A DNA stretch of 64,000 nucleotides, taken from Treponema saccharophilum DSM 2985 (lineage in GTDB: Bacteria > Spirochaetota > Spirochaetia > Treponematales > Treponemataceae). The notes beneath the pieces were generated by a model that was given only the letters and a program-made list of their open reading frames with translations, did not search any database and was not told the origin of the DNA. Position numbers and translations under genes: made by a program. This document shows, piece after piece, positions 35,255 to 43,435 of this stretch (within the stretch, counting starts at the first letter, position 1; each line of letters begins with the position of its first letter). The stretch is taken from positions 33,007-97,006 of the forward strand of contig NZ_AGRW01000036.1 in assembly GCF_000255555.1 (NCBI RefSeq), given 5' to 3'.

Positions 35255-36031
35255 CTACATTCTGACGGGGATTCCCGATGCGCGAAGGTCTTCCTTGATT
35301 CCGCCGACGGTGTATCCCATAGAGTGCACCATGCTCGCGACGAGGGCCGCATCCGCCATGCCGCCGCACGGCCCGTCGGAAAGCACGTCGGCCAGATGCT
35401 GCGGCGTCCCGCCGCCGCCGGAAGCGATGACGGGAACGGGAACGGATTCCGCAATCATGCGCGTCAAAGGAATCTCAAAACCGTTCCGCACGCCGTCGGC
35501 ATCTATCGAGTTCAGCACAATCTCGCCCGCGCCGAGGGAGACGGCCTTTTTCGCCCACTCAAGCGCGTCGAGCCCAGTCGCGACCCGCCCGCCGTTTATG
35601 AAAACGCTGTATCCGGACGGAGCGCCGGCATCCCTCGCCGCGTCCATCCCCAAAACGATGCACTGGTTCCCGAAAACGCGCGCGCCCTCGGTTATGAGCG
35701 ACGGATTTTTGACCGCCTGGCTGTTGAGGCTTATCTTCTCCGCGCCCGCAAGAATCGTCGAACGGATATCCTCGATGGAGCCGATTCCGCCGCCGACGCA
35801 GAACGGAATGAAAACGCGCTCGGCAACGCGGGAAATAAGGTCGAGTATTGGCCCGCGACCGCGCGCGCTCGCCATTATGTCGTAGAACACAAGCTCGTCG
35901 ACGCCCTGAGCATAGTATTCGGCAGCCATATCGACGGGGTCGCCGATATCCACGTTGTTCTGGAACTTCACACCCTTCGTCGTCCGTCCGTCCTTCACGT
36001 CAAGGCAGACTATTATCCTTTTCTTCAGCAT
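35255..36031 (-). CDS. hisF: Imidazole glycerol phosphate synthase cyclase subunit HisF
   Basis: A 258-aa TIM barrel of normal HisF length. It starts MLKKRIIVCLDVKDG with the catalytic Asp11, has the second catalytic Asp at 130 (GMDAARD), and the phosphate loops CVGGGIGS and ASGGGG. With HisH it makes imidazole glycerol phosphate and AICAR. The second of two adjacent ATGs (36031) has the best GGAGG spacing. hisH lies 46 bp upstream; no other his genes are present. HisHF-like pairs also occur in surface-polysaccharide pathways, but this copy has a standard HisF sequence. Confidence 0.93.
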   Translation of the reverse strand: MLKKRIIVCLDVKDGRTTKGVKFQNNVDIGDPVDMAAEYYAQGVDELVFYDIMASARGRGPILDLISRVAERVFIPFCVGGGIGSIEDIRSTILAGAEKISLNSQAVKNPSLITEGARVFGNQCIVLGMDAARDAGAPSGYSVFINGGRVATGLDALEWAKKAVSLGAGEIVLNSIDADGVRNGFEIPLTRMIAESVPVPVIASGGGGTPQHLADVLSDGPCGGMADAALVASMVHSMGYTVGGIKEDLRASGIPVRM

Positions 36032-36077
36032 CATCTCCTCCCGTCGGCACAGCCGACACAAAATCCGCGAGCATCCA

Positions 36078-36728
36078 TCACACGCCATCCCCGCCCAAGT
36101 CGTCGCGCACGAAATTACGCAGGATGCGGAGCCCGGCGCGCCCGGATTTTTCGGGATGGAACTGGAATGCAGTGACGCTCCCCTTCGAGACGCAGGCGGG
36201 AACGTCGCAGCCGTAATCGGCAGTCGCCTTCACGACGGAAGGCTCCGCCGGCTGTATTATGTAGGAATGCACGAAATAGAAGTCGGAATGCTCGGGAACG
36301 CCGTCCAGAAGCGGGCTTCCTCCGTTCCGGTACGTCAAATCGCTCCAGCCGATTGCGGGAACCTTGAGCAGTTCCGCGCTTTTTCCGCTGTCGCGCCACA
36401 CGGAAGAGAAATGGCGTATCGTTCCGGGAATGAGCCCGAGGCAGTCGACGTCGCCCTCCTCCGAATGCTCGAATATTATCTGCGAGCCGAGGCAGATTCC
36501 GACCAAGGGCTTTCCGCTTTTCGCCCAGTCCTTGAGAAAGGAGTCGAACCCCGTCGCGCGGAGCTGCTCCATGGCGTACTTCGCCTCGCCGACACCCGGA
36601 AAAAGGAGCCTGTCGCACCCCTCAAGGTCGCGCGGGTTCCTGGAAAGGACATAGGGCGCCTTGAGGAACGCCAACGCGCGCTCCACGCTCCGTATGTTTC
36701 CAGCATTGTAGTCAACTATTCCTGTCAT
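36078..36728 (-). CDS. hisH: Imidazole glycerol phosphate synthase glutaminase subunit HisH
   Basis: A 216-aa class I glutamine amidotransferase. It opens with IVDYNAGNIRSV, has the nucleophile elbow GICLGSQ (Cys79) and the C-terminal FHPEKSG His/Glu pair, so the triad is complete. It supplies ammonia to HisF. ATG 36728 is preferred over 36731 because of GGAGG spacing. First gene of the hisH-hisF pair. Confidence 0.93.
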   Translation of the reverse strand: MTGIVDYNAGNIRSVERALAFLKAPYVLSRNPRDLEGCDRLLFPGVGEAKYAMEQLRATGFDSFLKDWAKSGKPLVGICLGSQIIFEHSEEGDVDCLGLIPGTIRHFSSVWRDSGKSAELLKVPAIGWSDLTYRNGGSPLLDGVPEHSDFYFVHSYIIQPAEPSVVKATADYGCDVPACVSKGSVTAFQFHPEKSGRAGLRILRNFVRDDLGGDGV

Positions 36729-36842
36729 CATTCCTCCATCCCGCGGGGCTGAAAACGCCGAACGCAGGATGAGCGATTATCGCAATTGAAAAAAACGTAG
36801 TCAATCATCAAAACGGCACGCGAATTCTCCGAAAATATTCAC

Positions 36843-37055
36843 ATGAGCATTCCAGAAATGATTCCACTGATAAAGGGCGTCCTGACGGAGCCGAAGGTCA
36901 TCATAACGACGGTCATCATTTTCCTGTACATAGACATAGTCGCGAAAATCGTCAGGTACCGGAAGAAGAAAAAGCAAATCAAGAAGCGCCCCACGGTCGT
37001 CTCCGCCCCCGCGCCCGCCGCACCTGCCGCCGAAAGCGAAGAAGGCGGCGAGTAA
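36843..37055 (+). CDS. Small single-span membrane protein
   Basis: A 70-aa protein with one hydrophobic helix (about residues 18-38, PKVIITTVIIFLYIDIVAKIV), then a basic run (RYRKKKKQIKKR) and an Ala/Pro/Glu-rich tail. This composition suggests a genuine single-span membrane protein. It has no clear Shine-Dalgarno. Its last 77 bp overlap the 3' end of the convergent RecQ-like gene. Function unknown. Confidence 0.6.
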   Translation: MSIPEMIPLIKGVLTEPKVIITTVIIFLYIDIVAKIVRYRKKKKQIKKRPTVVSAPAPAAPAAESEEGGE

Positions 37056-38742
37056 CCGAGAAACGGGCGAGCGCTTTCGACAGGCGCGGGACGGCAGCAT
37101 ACAAAAAGCCGCACCGCGCATCGACAAGCTCCTTCCCGAAAACGCGCCTTGTTTTGACAAGCCCGCGCGCGGACAAATGCGCGAGGACGACCTTCGTGTC
37201 GGCGTCATCCCATACATTCACGCCGAGCGTTTTCCGCAAGAGGCCGTTGAGCGAGCGGGAGACGATTTCCGAGATTCCGTCAGCGGAAAGCATCATGCGA
37301 CGACGCCGTATGAGAGGCAACGCCCGCGCAGAATCCTCCTCGACGGGCGGAATCGGCGCCGCATTGCCGCAGACATCGCATCCGGAGCAGACGGTCTCCG
37401 TCGAATCCGTCCCGCAGAGATACCGCAAAATCGCCTCCCGCCTGCACGATTTCCCGCACGCGAATTCCCAAAGCGCCCGCCCCCGCGAGCCGACCGGAAG
37501 AGAGCGGAAGCGGCGCCCGTCATCGTCGTTCCACAGAAGAACAGAAGCGGCGGGATTTCCGTCACGCCCGGCCCGGCCCGATTCCTGGCAGAACGCCTCG
37601 AGCGTCGGAGGAACGTCAAGGTGGATGACGGAGCGGATGTTCCCCTTGTCCATGCCCATCCCGTACGCGCATGTAGCGGCGAGAATTCCGTCCTCGCACG
37701 AAAAGAACCATTTTTCGATTTCCGACTTCGACGAATCGTCAAGCCCCGCATGATAGAACCTGACCGAATTCCTCCCGTGAATCTCCGAAAGAAGCCGCGC
37801 CGCCATCTCCGTGCGCGCGCGGGTACCGCAGAAAACGACCATCGGCCGCTCCATCTCGGCGGAAAGGGCAAGCAGAAGCTTCTCCTTCACCGCGGCGCAC
37901 CTGACCGAATAGCGGATGTTCGGGCGGTCGCAATCCCCGCGCACGAGATGGAATTTCCCGCCGAAAAGAATCTCGCCCACGCGGGCAAGCACAGCGGGGG
38001 ATGCCGTAGCGGTAAACGCCGTGACGACTTTAGCGCCGATTCTTGCGACAGCGTTCCCGAGTGAAAGGTATGACGGGCGGAACGTGTCGCCCCATTCGCT
38101 CACGCAGTGAGCCTCGTCTATCGCGATGTGCGAGAAGCCGCAGCCGGAAAGCCCGTCAAGAAGGAAGCCGTCGGAAAGGACTTCCGGGTTCGCGATGGCG
38201 ACCTTTGCCGAGCCGGAGCGGATGGCGGCAATGTTCTCCGCCCACACGCCCCTTCCCTGCCCGCCCCTGAAGACGACGCACGGAATTCCCGCCTCGTCCA
38301 TCCGCCTTTTCTGGTCCGCCATAAGGGCGAGCAGCGGATACACGACGAGCGTCGCGCCACGAAGGAGGATGGCTGGGACGAGGAAGCACATCGATTTTCC
38401 CGCCCCCGTCGGAAGTATGACAATCTGACGCCCCATGACGGGCTCGACGAAGGAGCGGGACGCGTCCAAAATGTTCGCAATGACGAGCCGCTGCCACGGG
38501 AAAAGGAACCTGACCCCGAAAGCGTTCCGCGCGCCGACGGAATCCTCCCCGAAATCATCCTCCTCGCCGACGAAAACAGGCTCAGCATCGGCACACGCGC
38601 ATGCGTAGAAGGAGCCGCTTTCCTTCCGCCAGTCGAGGAACGATTTCCACGAGCGGAATTCATCCTCGCCGACGATATCGTCGAAACCGTCGTTTTCCTT
38701 TCCTTCGTAATAGGAATCATCCGCGCCGGAAGCAAAATCCAT
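36979..38742 (-). CDS. RecQ-like ATP-dependent DNA helicase
   Basis: A 587-aa superfamily 2 helicase: Walker A LPTGAGKSMCF, DEAH box IDEAHCVSEWG, FTATASP, and motifs V/VI around CAYGMGMDKGNIR and QESGRAGRDG. It also has a RecQ-type zinc-binding cysteine set (CRREAILRYLCG ... CSGCDVCG). An acidic N-terminal extension of about 100 residues is unusual, and no HRDC domain is visible. The preferred ATG (38742) begins 5 nt after the upstream lipoprotein's stop; an ATG at 38793 is an alternative. It is last in an operon with a pseudopilin-like gene. The final 25 codons are antisense to a small plus-strand gene. Confidence 0.87.
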   Translation of the reverse strand: MDFASGADDSYYEGKENDGFDDIVGEDEFRSWKSFLDWRKESGSFYACACADAEPVFVGEEDDFGEDSVGARNAFGVRFLFPWQRLVIANILDASRSFVEPVMGRQIVILPTGAGKSMCFLVPAILLRGATLVVYPLLALMADQKRRMDEAGIPCVVFRGGQGRGVWAENIAAIRSGSAKVAIANPEVLSDGFLLDGLSGCGFSHIAIDEAHCVSEWGDTFRPSYLSLGNAVARIGAKVVTAFTATASPAVLARVGEILFGGKFHLVRGDCDRPNIRYSVRCAAVKEKLLLALSAEMERPMVVFCGTRARTEMAARLLSEIHGRNSVRFYHAGLDDSSKSEIEKWFFSCEDGILAATCAYGMGMDKGNIRSVIHLDVPPTLEAFCQESGRAGRDGNPAASVLLWNDDDGRRFRSLPVGSRGRALWEFACGKSCRREAILRYLCGTDSTETVCSGCDVCGNAAPIPPVEEDSARALPLIRRRRMMLSADGISEIVSRSLNGLLRKTLGVNVWDDADTKVVLAHLSARGLVKTRRVFGKELVDARCGFLYAAVPRLSKALARFSVTRRLLRFRRQVRRARGRRRPWGAS

Positions 38743-38747
38743 GCCGC

Positions 38748-39197
38748 TCAAAATCCCGCCTCCCACGCCCCCATCCCGAACGGATCCCGCCATACGTTCC
38801 CGCCGTCGTATTCGATTTTCCGCACATGAACGAAATCGACGGAGAACGGCGCGCCGGAAAAATCGGAAAGGAACTGCGACAGCGGAACGGAAACTATCGC
38901 GCCGGAATGAGGCGGGACATCGCATTCGACCGATGCCGACGCGGAGTCAAGCGGATAAAAGGCGCACACGCCGTCGCAGTCGGACAGGGAAAATTCAACG
39001 AAAAACGAGCGCACCGGCATACCCGCCGCATTCTCGAAGACGAACGAAAGCTCAGGTTCGCTGTCACCGGAAACGGAAAAGCCGACAGACGGTCCGTCTA
39101 TCCCGAACGGCGGAGACGCGCACGAAACGACAAGCACCGAAAACGCGAGCAGCAGCTGAAAAAAGCCCCGGAAAAAGAAGAGACGAGACACACGCAT
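38748..39197 (-). CDS. Lipoprotein of unknown function
   Basis: A 149-aa protein with a lipoprotein signal ending LVVSC (Cys26). The mature part is a beta-rich domain (ELSFVFENAAGMPVRSFFVEF ... GAIVSVPLSQFLSDFSG) that looks like an immunoglobulin-like or FxLYD-type fold. AGGAGG lies 6 nt before the ATG at 39197. It is third in a four-gene operon, 5 nt before the RecQ-like gene. Confidence 0.7.
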   Translation of the reverse strand: MRVSRLFFFRGFFQLLLAFSVLVVSCASPPFGIDGPSVGFSVSGDSEPELSFVFENAAGMPVRSFFVEFSLSDCDGVCAFYPLDSASASVECDVPPHSGAIVSVPLSQFLSDFSGAPFSVDFVHVRKIEYDGGNVWRDPFGMGAWEAGF

Positions 39198-39279
39198 GAA
39201 TTCCTCCTGACAAAACAAAAATCTGCCCGAGGCAAACGCCCCGGAACACGCATCACCGCAAAATCGCGAAATGCGCGCA

Positions 39280-39837
39280 CTATTCCGAAAGGGCGCGCGC
39301 GGACGAAGCCGCCACAAAAACTGGCGAGCCGTCCCCAAAACGGCGCGAAACCGCAGCCGATACGCGCGCCATTTTCCCGCAGGAAGACGGCGGGAACCGG
39401 ACGGAAACAGAAAGCGCGCCCCATCCGCAAAGGGAAAGCACCCCGGACAAGGCGATGAGGGACTGCGGGACGTCGGCAACGGGGACGGACGACGAGAGCC
39501 TCGCGGGAAAACCCGAGCGGAGGCTGACGCTCCAGCCGAAGGAAAGGACGCGCGACAGAAGAAAAAGCGGCGGGGATGCGGACAGCCGTTCAGGAATGCG
39601 CGGAGGGAAGCGGAACTGAGCGCACCGCGTTCCGGCAAGGGAGAAAAAGCGTATTCCGTTCACGACAGAGACAGAGCAGCAGAACCCGCCGACAGCTTTT
39701 TCCGGGCACGGGGACGAGAATATCACCGTCGCAGAGCCGAGCCCGACGCAGAACGCGCCGACAACGGCACCCCGCGAGCGGATTGACGCGAGTACGGAGG
39801 AAAGCGACTCTGGAGGAACAAAAAAGCACGACGTCAT
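39280..39837 (-). CDS. Hypothetical protein in pseudopilin-RecQ operon
   Basis: A 185-aa protein, rich in Ser/Val/Phe with several Cys, with alternating hydrophobic segments but no clear signal peptide or transmembrane helix. It starts 8 nt after the stop of the pseudopilin-like gene, which supports translation. It could be a type II secretion or pilus accessory protein by position; no family was recognised. Confidence 0.5.
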   Translation of the reverse strand: MTSCFFVPPESLSSVLASIRSRGAVVGAFCVGLGSATVIFSSPCPEKAVGGFCCSVSVVNGIRFFSLAGTRCAQFRFPPRIPERLSASPPLFLLSRVLSFGWSVSLRSGFPARLSSSVPVADVPQSLIALSGVLSLCGWGALSVSVRFPPSSCGKMARVSAAVSRRFGDGSPVFVAASSARALSE

Positions 39838-39845
39838 GGAAGCGC

Positions 39846-40202
39846 TCACCGGAAAACCTCCCGCGACGAAACGAAAAACGAGAACGGCCCGGGCGACGAA
39901 ACGACGAACGGGACTCCGCCGGGACAGCGGACATCGTAGCGGAATTCGTTTCCCCACGCGTCGCGCGTGATTTCCTCAAACGCATACGGCCCGCCCCATC
40001 CGGGCACAGGCGGCACCGGCTCCCGCACAAGCGCCGAAAGCCCCTGCGCCGGCGACGGAAATGAGCCGCAGTCGACGTAATACGCCTGAAGCGCGCCGAC
40101 AACGCGGGAAATCCGAGCGCGCGAGACGAGCGCCGGAACGAGAAAAACGGCAGCCGTGACAGAAAGAAAACACGCGCCGGCGATAAATGAGCTTCTCCGC
40201 AT
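39846..40202 (-). CDS. GspG-like major pseudopilin, shortened
   Basis: A 118-aa protein with one N-terminal hydrophobic helix and a C-terminal domain typical of GspG: LQAYYVDCGSFPSPAQGLSAL, then PGWGGPYAFEEITRDAWGNEFRYD (the calcium-loop D-WGN-Y signature). The usual prepilin cleavage motif (G followed by FTLIE) is absent, so processing may differ. GGGAGG lies upstream of the ATG at 40202. First gene of an operon with two unknown proteins and a RecQ-like helicase. Confidence 0.75.
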   Translation of the reverse strand: MRRSSFIAGACFLSVTAAVFLVPALVSRARISRVVGALQAYYVDCGSFPSPAQGLSALVREPVPPVPGWGGPYAFEEITRDAWGNEFRYDVRCPGGVPFVVSSPGPFSFFVSSREVFR

Positions 40203-40417
40203 GTGCAGCCTCCCTGAAAAGGAAATCAGCGCGGAACGTAGTTTTTTTTCAAAAAAAGCCCGATAATTTTTTGTTATGGAACAATAAAACATGTCCGGGA
40301 ACCACAGTTTTCGGGCAGGGCTATTTTTCTCGGGGAACGGCAACAACTAAGACGTTTTCAATGTGAACGATTCCGACTTTATGGTACAATCGTCGAAATC
40401 GAGATGCGGGGTGAACA
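40203..40417. other. Divergent intergenic region upstream of corA
   Basis: An extended -10 TGGTACAAT (40382-40390) gives a likely corA promoter with start near 40397 and a GGGGTG ribosome-binding site. The leftward promoter for the pseudopilin operon is not clear. Confidence 0.5.
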
Positions 40418-41395
40418 ATGATTCGATATTGGCAACAAGACGAAGGAATGCTGCAGAACGTAAAGAAGGAAGAAATCGCGCCTGACAAAAGACTTTGGAT
40501 AGACGCCCGCAATGTCACGCAGTCCGAGATAAAGACGCTTCAGGACGAATACGGCCTGGACCCCGATTTGCTCATGGACGTCATCGACCCGGACGAATTG
40601 TCGCGGATAGAATCATGGGACGGATACAACCTCGCCATCATGAGGCTTCCCGTCTTCACGCCCAATTCAGACGTGAGCTACACGACGACGCCGATTGGTG
40701 CCGTCATCTTCCCCGAGAAGATAATCACGATATGCTGGACGGACTGCGAGGTTCTCCGGGACATCAGCGAGAACAGGATAAAGGGTCTGACGCTCAACGA
40801 CTTTCCCGCGTTCGTAATCAGGATTCTGTCGCGGGCGGACATCATGTTCCTGCGGTACCTGAAGGAGATAAACAGGAGGACGAATTCCATCCAGAACGAG
40901 CTGCACGACGAAATCGAGAACGCGGAGCTCATCCAGCTTCTCAACATCCAGAAGTCGCTCACGTTCTTCACGACATCGCTCAAGGCGAACCAGCTCCTCC
41001 TCGAGAAAATCAGGAAGACGCGGATTCTGGTGCTCGACTCGGACGACCAGGAATGGCTCGACGACGTGGAGGTCGACAACAGGCAGGCTATGGAGATGGC
41101 GGACTCGTACAGCCAGATAACGGCGGGAATAATGGACGCGTTCTCATCAGTAATCTCAAACAACATGAACGTCGTCATGCAGAAGCTCACGGTAATATCG
41201 CTCGTGCTGATGATTGTGTCCGCGATAACAAGCTTCTGGGGAATGAACATACGGCTTCCGTTCAGCACGGGCACCGACTGGACGGGGCTTCTTTTCATAA
41301 CGTCGCTGTGCGCAGTCTCCGCGACGCTCGCGTACCTCGTGATGAATTTCAACCCGTTCAGGCGCCTCGGGAAAAGGATGAGAAGGCGCCACTAA
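40418..41395 (+). CDS. corA: CorA family divalent-cation transporter
   Basis: A 325-aa CorA/MIT family channel. A cytoplasmic alpha/beta domain is followed by a long helix (about 140-250) and two C-terminal membrane helices; the conserved GMN motif lies between them at the end of the first (FWGMNIRLP). It transports Mg2+, Co2+ or Ni2+. The C-terminus is strongly basic (RRLGKRMRRRH). The next gene starts 21 bp downstream and may be co-transcribed. Confidence 0.93.
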   Translation: MIRYWQQDEGMLQNVKKEEIAPDKRLWIDARNVTQSEIKTLQDEYGLDPDLLMDVIDPDELSRIESWDGYNLAIMRLPVFTPNSDVSYTTTPIGAVIFPEKIITICWTDCEVLRDISENRIKGLTLNDFPAFVIRILSRADIMFLRYLKEINRRTNSIQNELHDEIENAELIQLLNIQKSLTFFTTSLKANQLLLEKIRKTRILVLDSDDQEWLDDVEVDNRQAMEMADSYSQITAGIMDAFSSVISNNMNVVMQKLTVISLVLMIVSAITSFWGMNIRLPFSTGTDWTGLLFITSLCAVSATLAYLVMNFNPFRRLGKRMRRRH

Positions 41396-41416
41396 GCGTT
41401 TTTTCCGGAAAGAAGA

Positions 41417-42502
41417 ATGGTAGACAAAATGAAGAAAATGAAAAATCTCCTGACGGCGTCGGTTCTCCTGACGGCGGCGCAGATGCAGCCGGGGGCGCAG
41501 GCGTTCCTCAACATGGCGGACATGAGAAGCCCGGAGCCGCGGACGAAGGCGGAGGTTTCCGTCGAGCGGAATTTCGAGCTGAACGCCGATTTTTCCCCGA
41601 TAGACATGATAGAGCTTCCGAACGTTCCCGGCGTAAAATTCGAGGAATACACAATCGGCGAGGGAAGCCAGTCATACACGGCAAAAAGATGGATACGCCC
41701 GTTCAGGATGAACAGGTACGAGACGACGTACGGGCTCTGGTACTACACGAAGAGCGTCGCCGAGCAAATCGGATACAAATTCCTCAAGAAGGGCCGCGGC
41801 GGCTCGGACGGGAAAACGGGCGCGGAGCCGACTCCGGAGACGGAGAACAAGCCCGTCACGTTCATAAGCTGGTACGATGCCGTCGTCTGGTGCAACGCGC
41901 TTTCGGAGCTGCACGGGCTCGAACCGTGCTACAAAATCGACGGGGAGAACGGGGAGATGGAAACGGCGCGGGACGCCACCGACTCGGCGCGTCTTGACCT
42001 TGCCGAATGCGATTTCAGCGCGGACGGATACCGGCTCCCGACCGAAGCGGAATGGGAATACGCCGCGCGAAAGGTCATAGACGGATTCACGGGAGGCGAC
42101 ATACTGAGCGGGCAGGCATACACCGCCGACACGCCAGCCGAGGAGCGAATCGGCGAGGACACCGTCGCATGGACGATGACGAACGCAAGCTGCGCGCACG
42201 TAGTCGGGACGGCGGGAACATCGTCGTCCGTCCCCGGAACTGGAAACCCGAACTCGTACGGGATTTTCGACTTGAGCGGGAACGTCCTCGAATTCTGCTG
42301 GGACTGGTTCGAGCAGAACTATTCGGAGTCGGAACCGTTCGCCCCCGCATCAGGAGCGCCGTACGGAATCGACAGGGTCTGCCGTGGAGGAAGCTTCAGC
42401 GGGCTGACGCTTTTCTCGGCAGTCGGCGACCGCTACCACTACGACCCGAACGAATTCTTCGACTTCATCGGATTCCGCGTAGTCCGCTCGGCAGCGCAGT
42501 AG
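41417..42502 (+). CDS. Exported SUMF1/formylglycine-generating-enzyme-like protein
   Basis: A 361-aa secreted protein with an N-terminal signal region. It has the SUMF1 fold marks: RMNRYETTYGLWYYTKS, NKPVTFISWYDAVVWCNALSE, GYRLPTEAEWEYAARK, NSYGIFDLSGNVLEFCWDWF and VCRGGSF...IGFRVVR. True sulfatase-maturing enzymes need a Cys pair in the C-terminal part, which is not obvious, so a binding or structural role is more likely. Such exported copies are common in treponemes. A T-rich terminator lies downstream at 42645. Confidence 0.87.
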   Translation: MVDKMKKMKNLLTASVLLTAAQMQPGAQAFLNMADMRSPEPRTKAEVSVERNFELNADFSPIDMIELPNVPGVKFEEYTIGEGSQSYTAKRWIRPFRMNRYETTYGLWYYTKSVAEQIGYKFLKKGRGGSDGKTGAEPTPETENKPVTFISWYDAVVWCNALSELHGLEPCYKIDGENGEMETARDATDSARLDLAECDFSADGYRLPTEAEWEYAARKVIDGFTGGDILSGQAYTADTPAEERIGEDTVAWTMTNASCAHVVGTAGTSSSVPGTGNPNSYGIFDLSGNVLEFCWDWFEQNYSESEPFAPASGAPYGIDRVCRGGSFSGLTLFSAVGDRYHYDPNEFFDFIGFRVVRSAAQ

Positions 42503-42644
42503 TTTCTCGATGACGAAGAAACGCCCGCCGCCGGTCGATTTCAACCTCAACCAGCACATCGAGAATCTGCCCCGAGCCGTATCGAGCGGAAAGCGCAAAG
42601 ACAACTTTTTTTTTCAGCACGGAGGCAGCTTTTCAGTACGATTG

Positions 42645-42690
42645 AAGGCGCATTCCCGGAACCTTTTTTTTCCGGAAATGCGCCTTTTTG
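42645..42690 (+). terminator. Terminator downstream of the SUMF1-like gene
   Basis: AAGGCGCATT...AATGCGCCTT stem with inner CCGGAA/TTCCGG, followed by TTTTTG. Between 42503 and 42644 no gene is convincing. Confidence 0.9.
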
Positions 42691-42692
42691 CC

Positions 42693-42721
42693 TTTACAAA
42701 TCCCCGAGCCTGCCTTATAGC
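42693..42721 (+). promoter_or_regulatory. Promoter of the truncated GPH transporter gene
   Basis: TTTACA (42693-42698), a 17-bp spacer and TATAGC (42716-42721). Predicted start near 42728, at the edge of the operator. Confidence 0.65.
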
Positions 42722-42728
42722 GTGAAAT

Positions 42729-42742
42729 TATAACCGGTTACA
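42729..42742. promoter_or_regulatory. LacI-type operator, hexuronate regulon
   Basis: TATAACCGGTTACA matches the perfect palindrome TGTAACCGGTTACA at the uxuA promoter in all but one position. It covers +1 to +14 of the predicted transcript, as at uxuA. Confidence 0.7.
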
Positions 42743-42765
42743 ATTTCATTAAAAGCGAGGATTCT

Positions 42766-43005
42766 ATGAACAAGGAAAAGCCTTTCGGACTTGTGGACAA
42801 AATAGGCTATGCCTTCGGAGATTTGGCGAACAACATCACGTTCGTCATCTCGGCAGTATTCCTGCTCAAATTCTATACGGACGTTATGGGCGTTTCGGCG
42901 AAGCTCGTCGGACTCATGATGATGCTCGGAAAAATAGTCGACGCTTTCACGGACGTCACGATGGGGCAGATCGTCGACAGGAGCACCCCGACGGATTCAA
43001 GGTGA
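42766..43005 (+). pseudogene. GPH-family sugar transporter, truncated after 79 codons
   Basis: The first ~78 residues (PFGLVDKIGYAFGDLANNIT ... MGQIVDRSTPTDS) are the N-terminus of a glycoside-pentoside-hexuronide cation symporter, covering about two membrane helices. The family is usually 450-500 aa. The frame stops right after the conserved DRS-T motif, where the sequence switches to a GH31 fragment. A complete promoter and a hexuronate-type operator remain upstream. The intact gene probably imported a uronic acid or oligo-uronide. Confidence 0.85.
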
Positions 43006-43283
43006 GTTGGTCGGAGAAATGCGGCGGCTGGGTGCCGGTCCTCCGGGACAGACAGACGCAGAACTACAACTTCGCGAATTCGCTCGGCGAGGGCGTCTTC
43101 CATTACACGGAGCGGAACAAGGGCGAGCTCGTCTACGGGCTCGGCGAGAAAGCCGGGAACATGTAACGGACGGGACGCTCGTTCACGATGAAAAGCCTCG
43201 ACCCGATGGGATACGACGCGGAAAGCTCCGACCCGCTCTACAAGCACTGGCCGTTCTACATAACGAGGAGCGCGGAAAGCGGA
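42996..43283 (+). pseudogene. GH31 glycosidase fragment
   Basis: In a different frame from the transporter, the sequence reads FKVSWSEKCGGWVPV, then VYGLGEKAGNM, a stop (43164-43166), then RTGRSFTMKSLDPMGYDAE and DPLYKHWPFYITRSAE. This is the N-terminal domain of an alpha-glucosidase/alpha-xylosidase-type GH31 enzyme (YGLGEK and DPLYKH-PFYI motifs). Both ends and the catalytic part are missing and there is an internal stop. It is fused to the transporter remnant by an apparent deletion. Confidence 0.85.
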
Positions 43284-43337
43284 GCTTTCCGCGGTCGGAA
43301 TCGAATAGCGCCCGACCGAAGCTTCACAAAAAATGCT

Positions 43338-43371
43338 GCCGGCATTTCACGCACGAAATGCCGGCTTTTTT
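43338..43371 (+). terminator. Terminator after the GH31 fragment
   Basis: A perfect 11-bp stem GCCGGCATTTC/GAAATGCCGGC followed by six T. A second hairpin GCGGAAAGCggaGCTTTCCGC lies just upstream at about 43270-43292. Confidence 0.9.
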
Positions 43372-43435
43372 ATTGGCTCCACCGAAAATTCAGGCACAGC
43401 CGATTTTTTTTGCGGAGAATTCGCGCGGAGGGCCG

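Noticed and set aside
37177..39786. Several plus-strand ORFs across the RecQ/lipoprotein region
   Set aside because: They are Arg-rich shadows; the minus strand carries the helicase motifs and lipoprotein signals with ribosome-binding sites.
42510..42725. 71-codon ORF after the SUMF1-like gene
   Set aside because: No ribosome-binding site, and it runs through a strong terminator hairpin.
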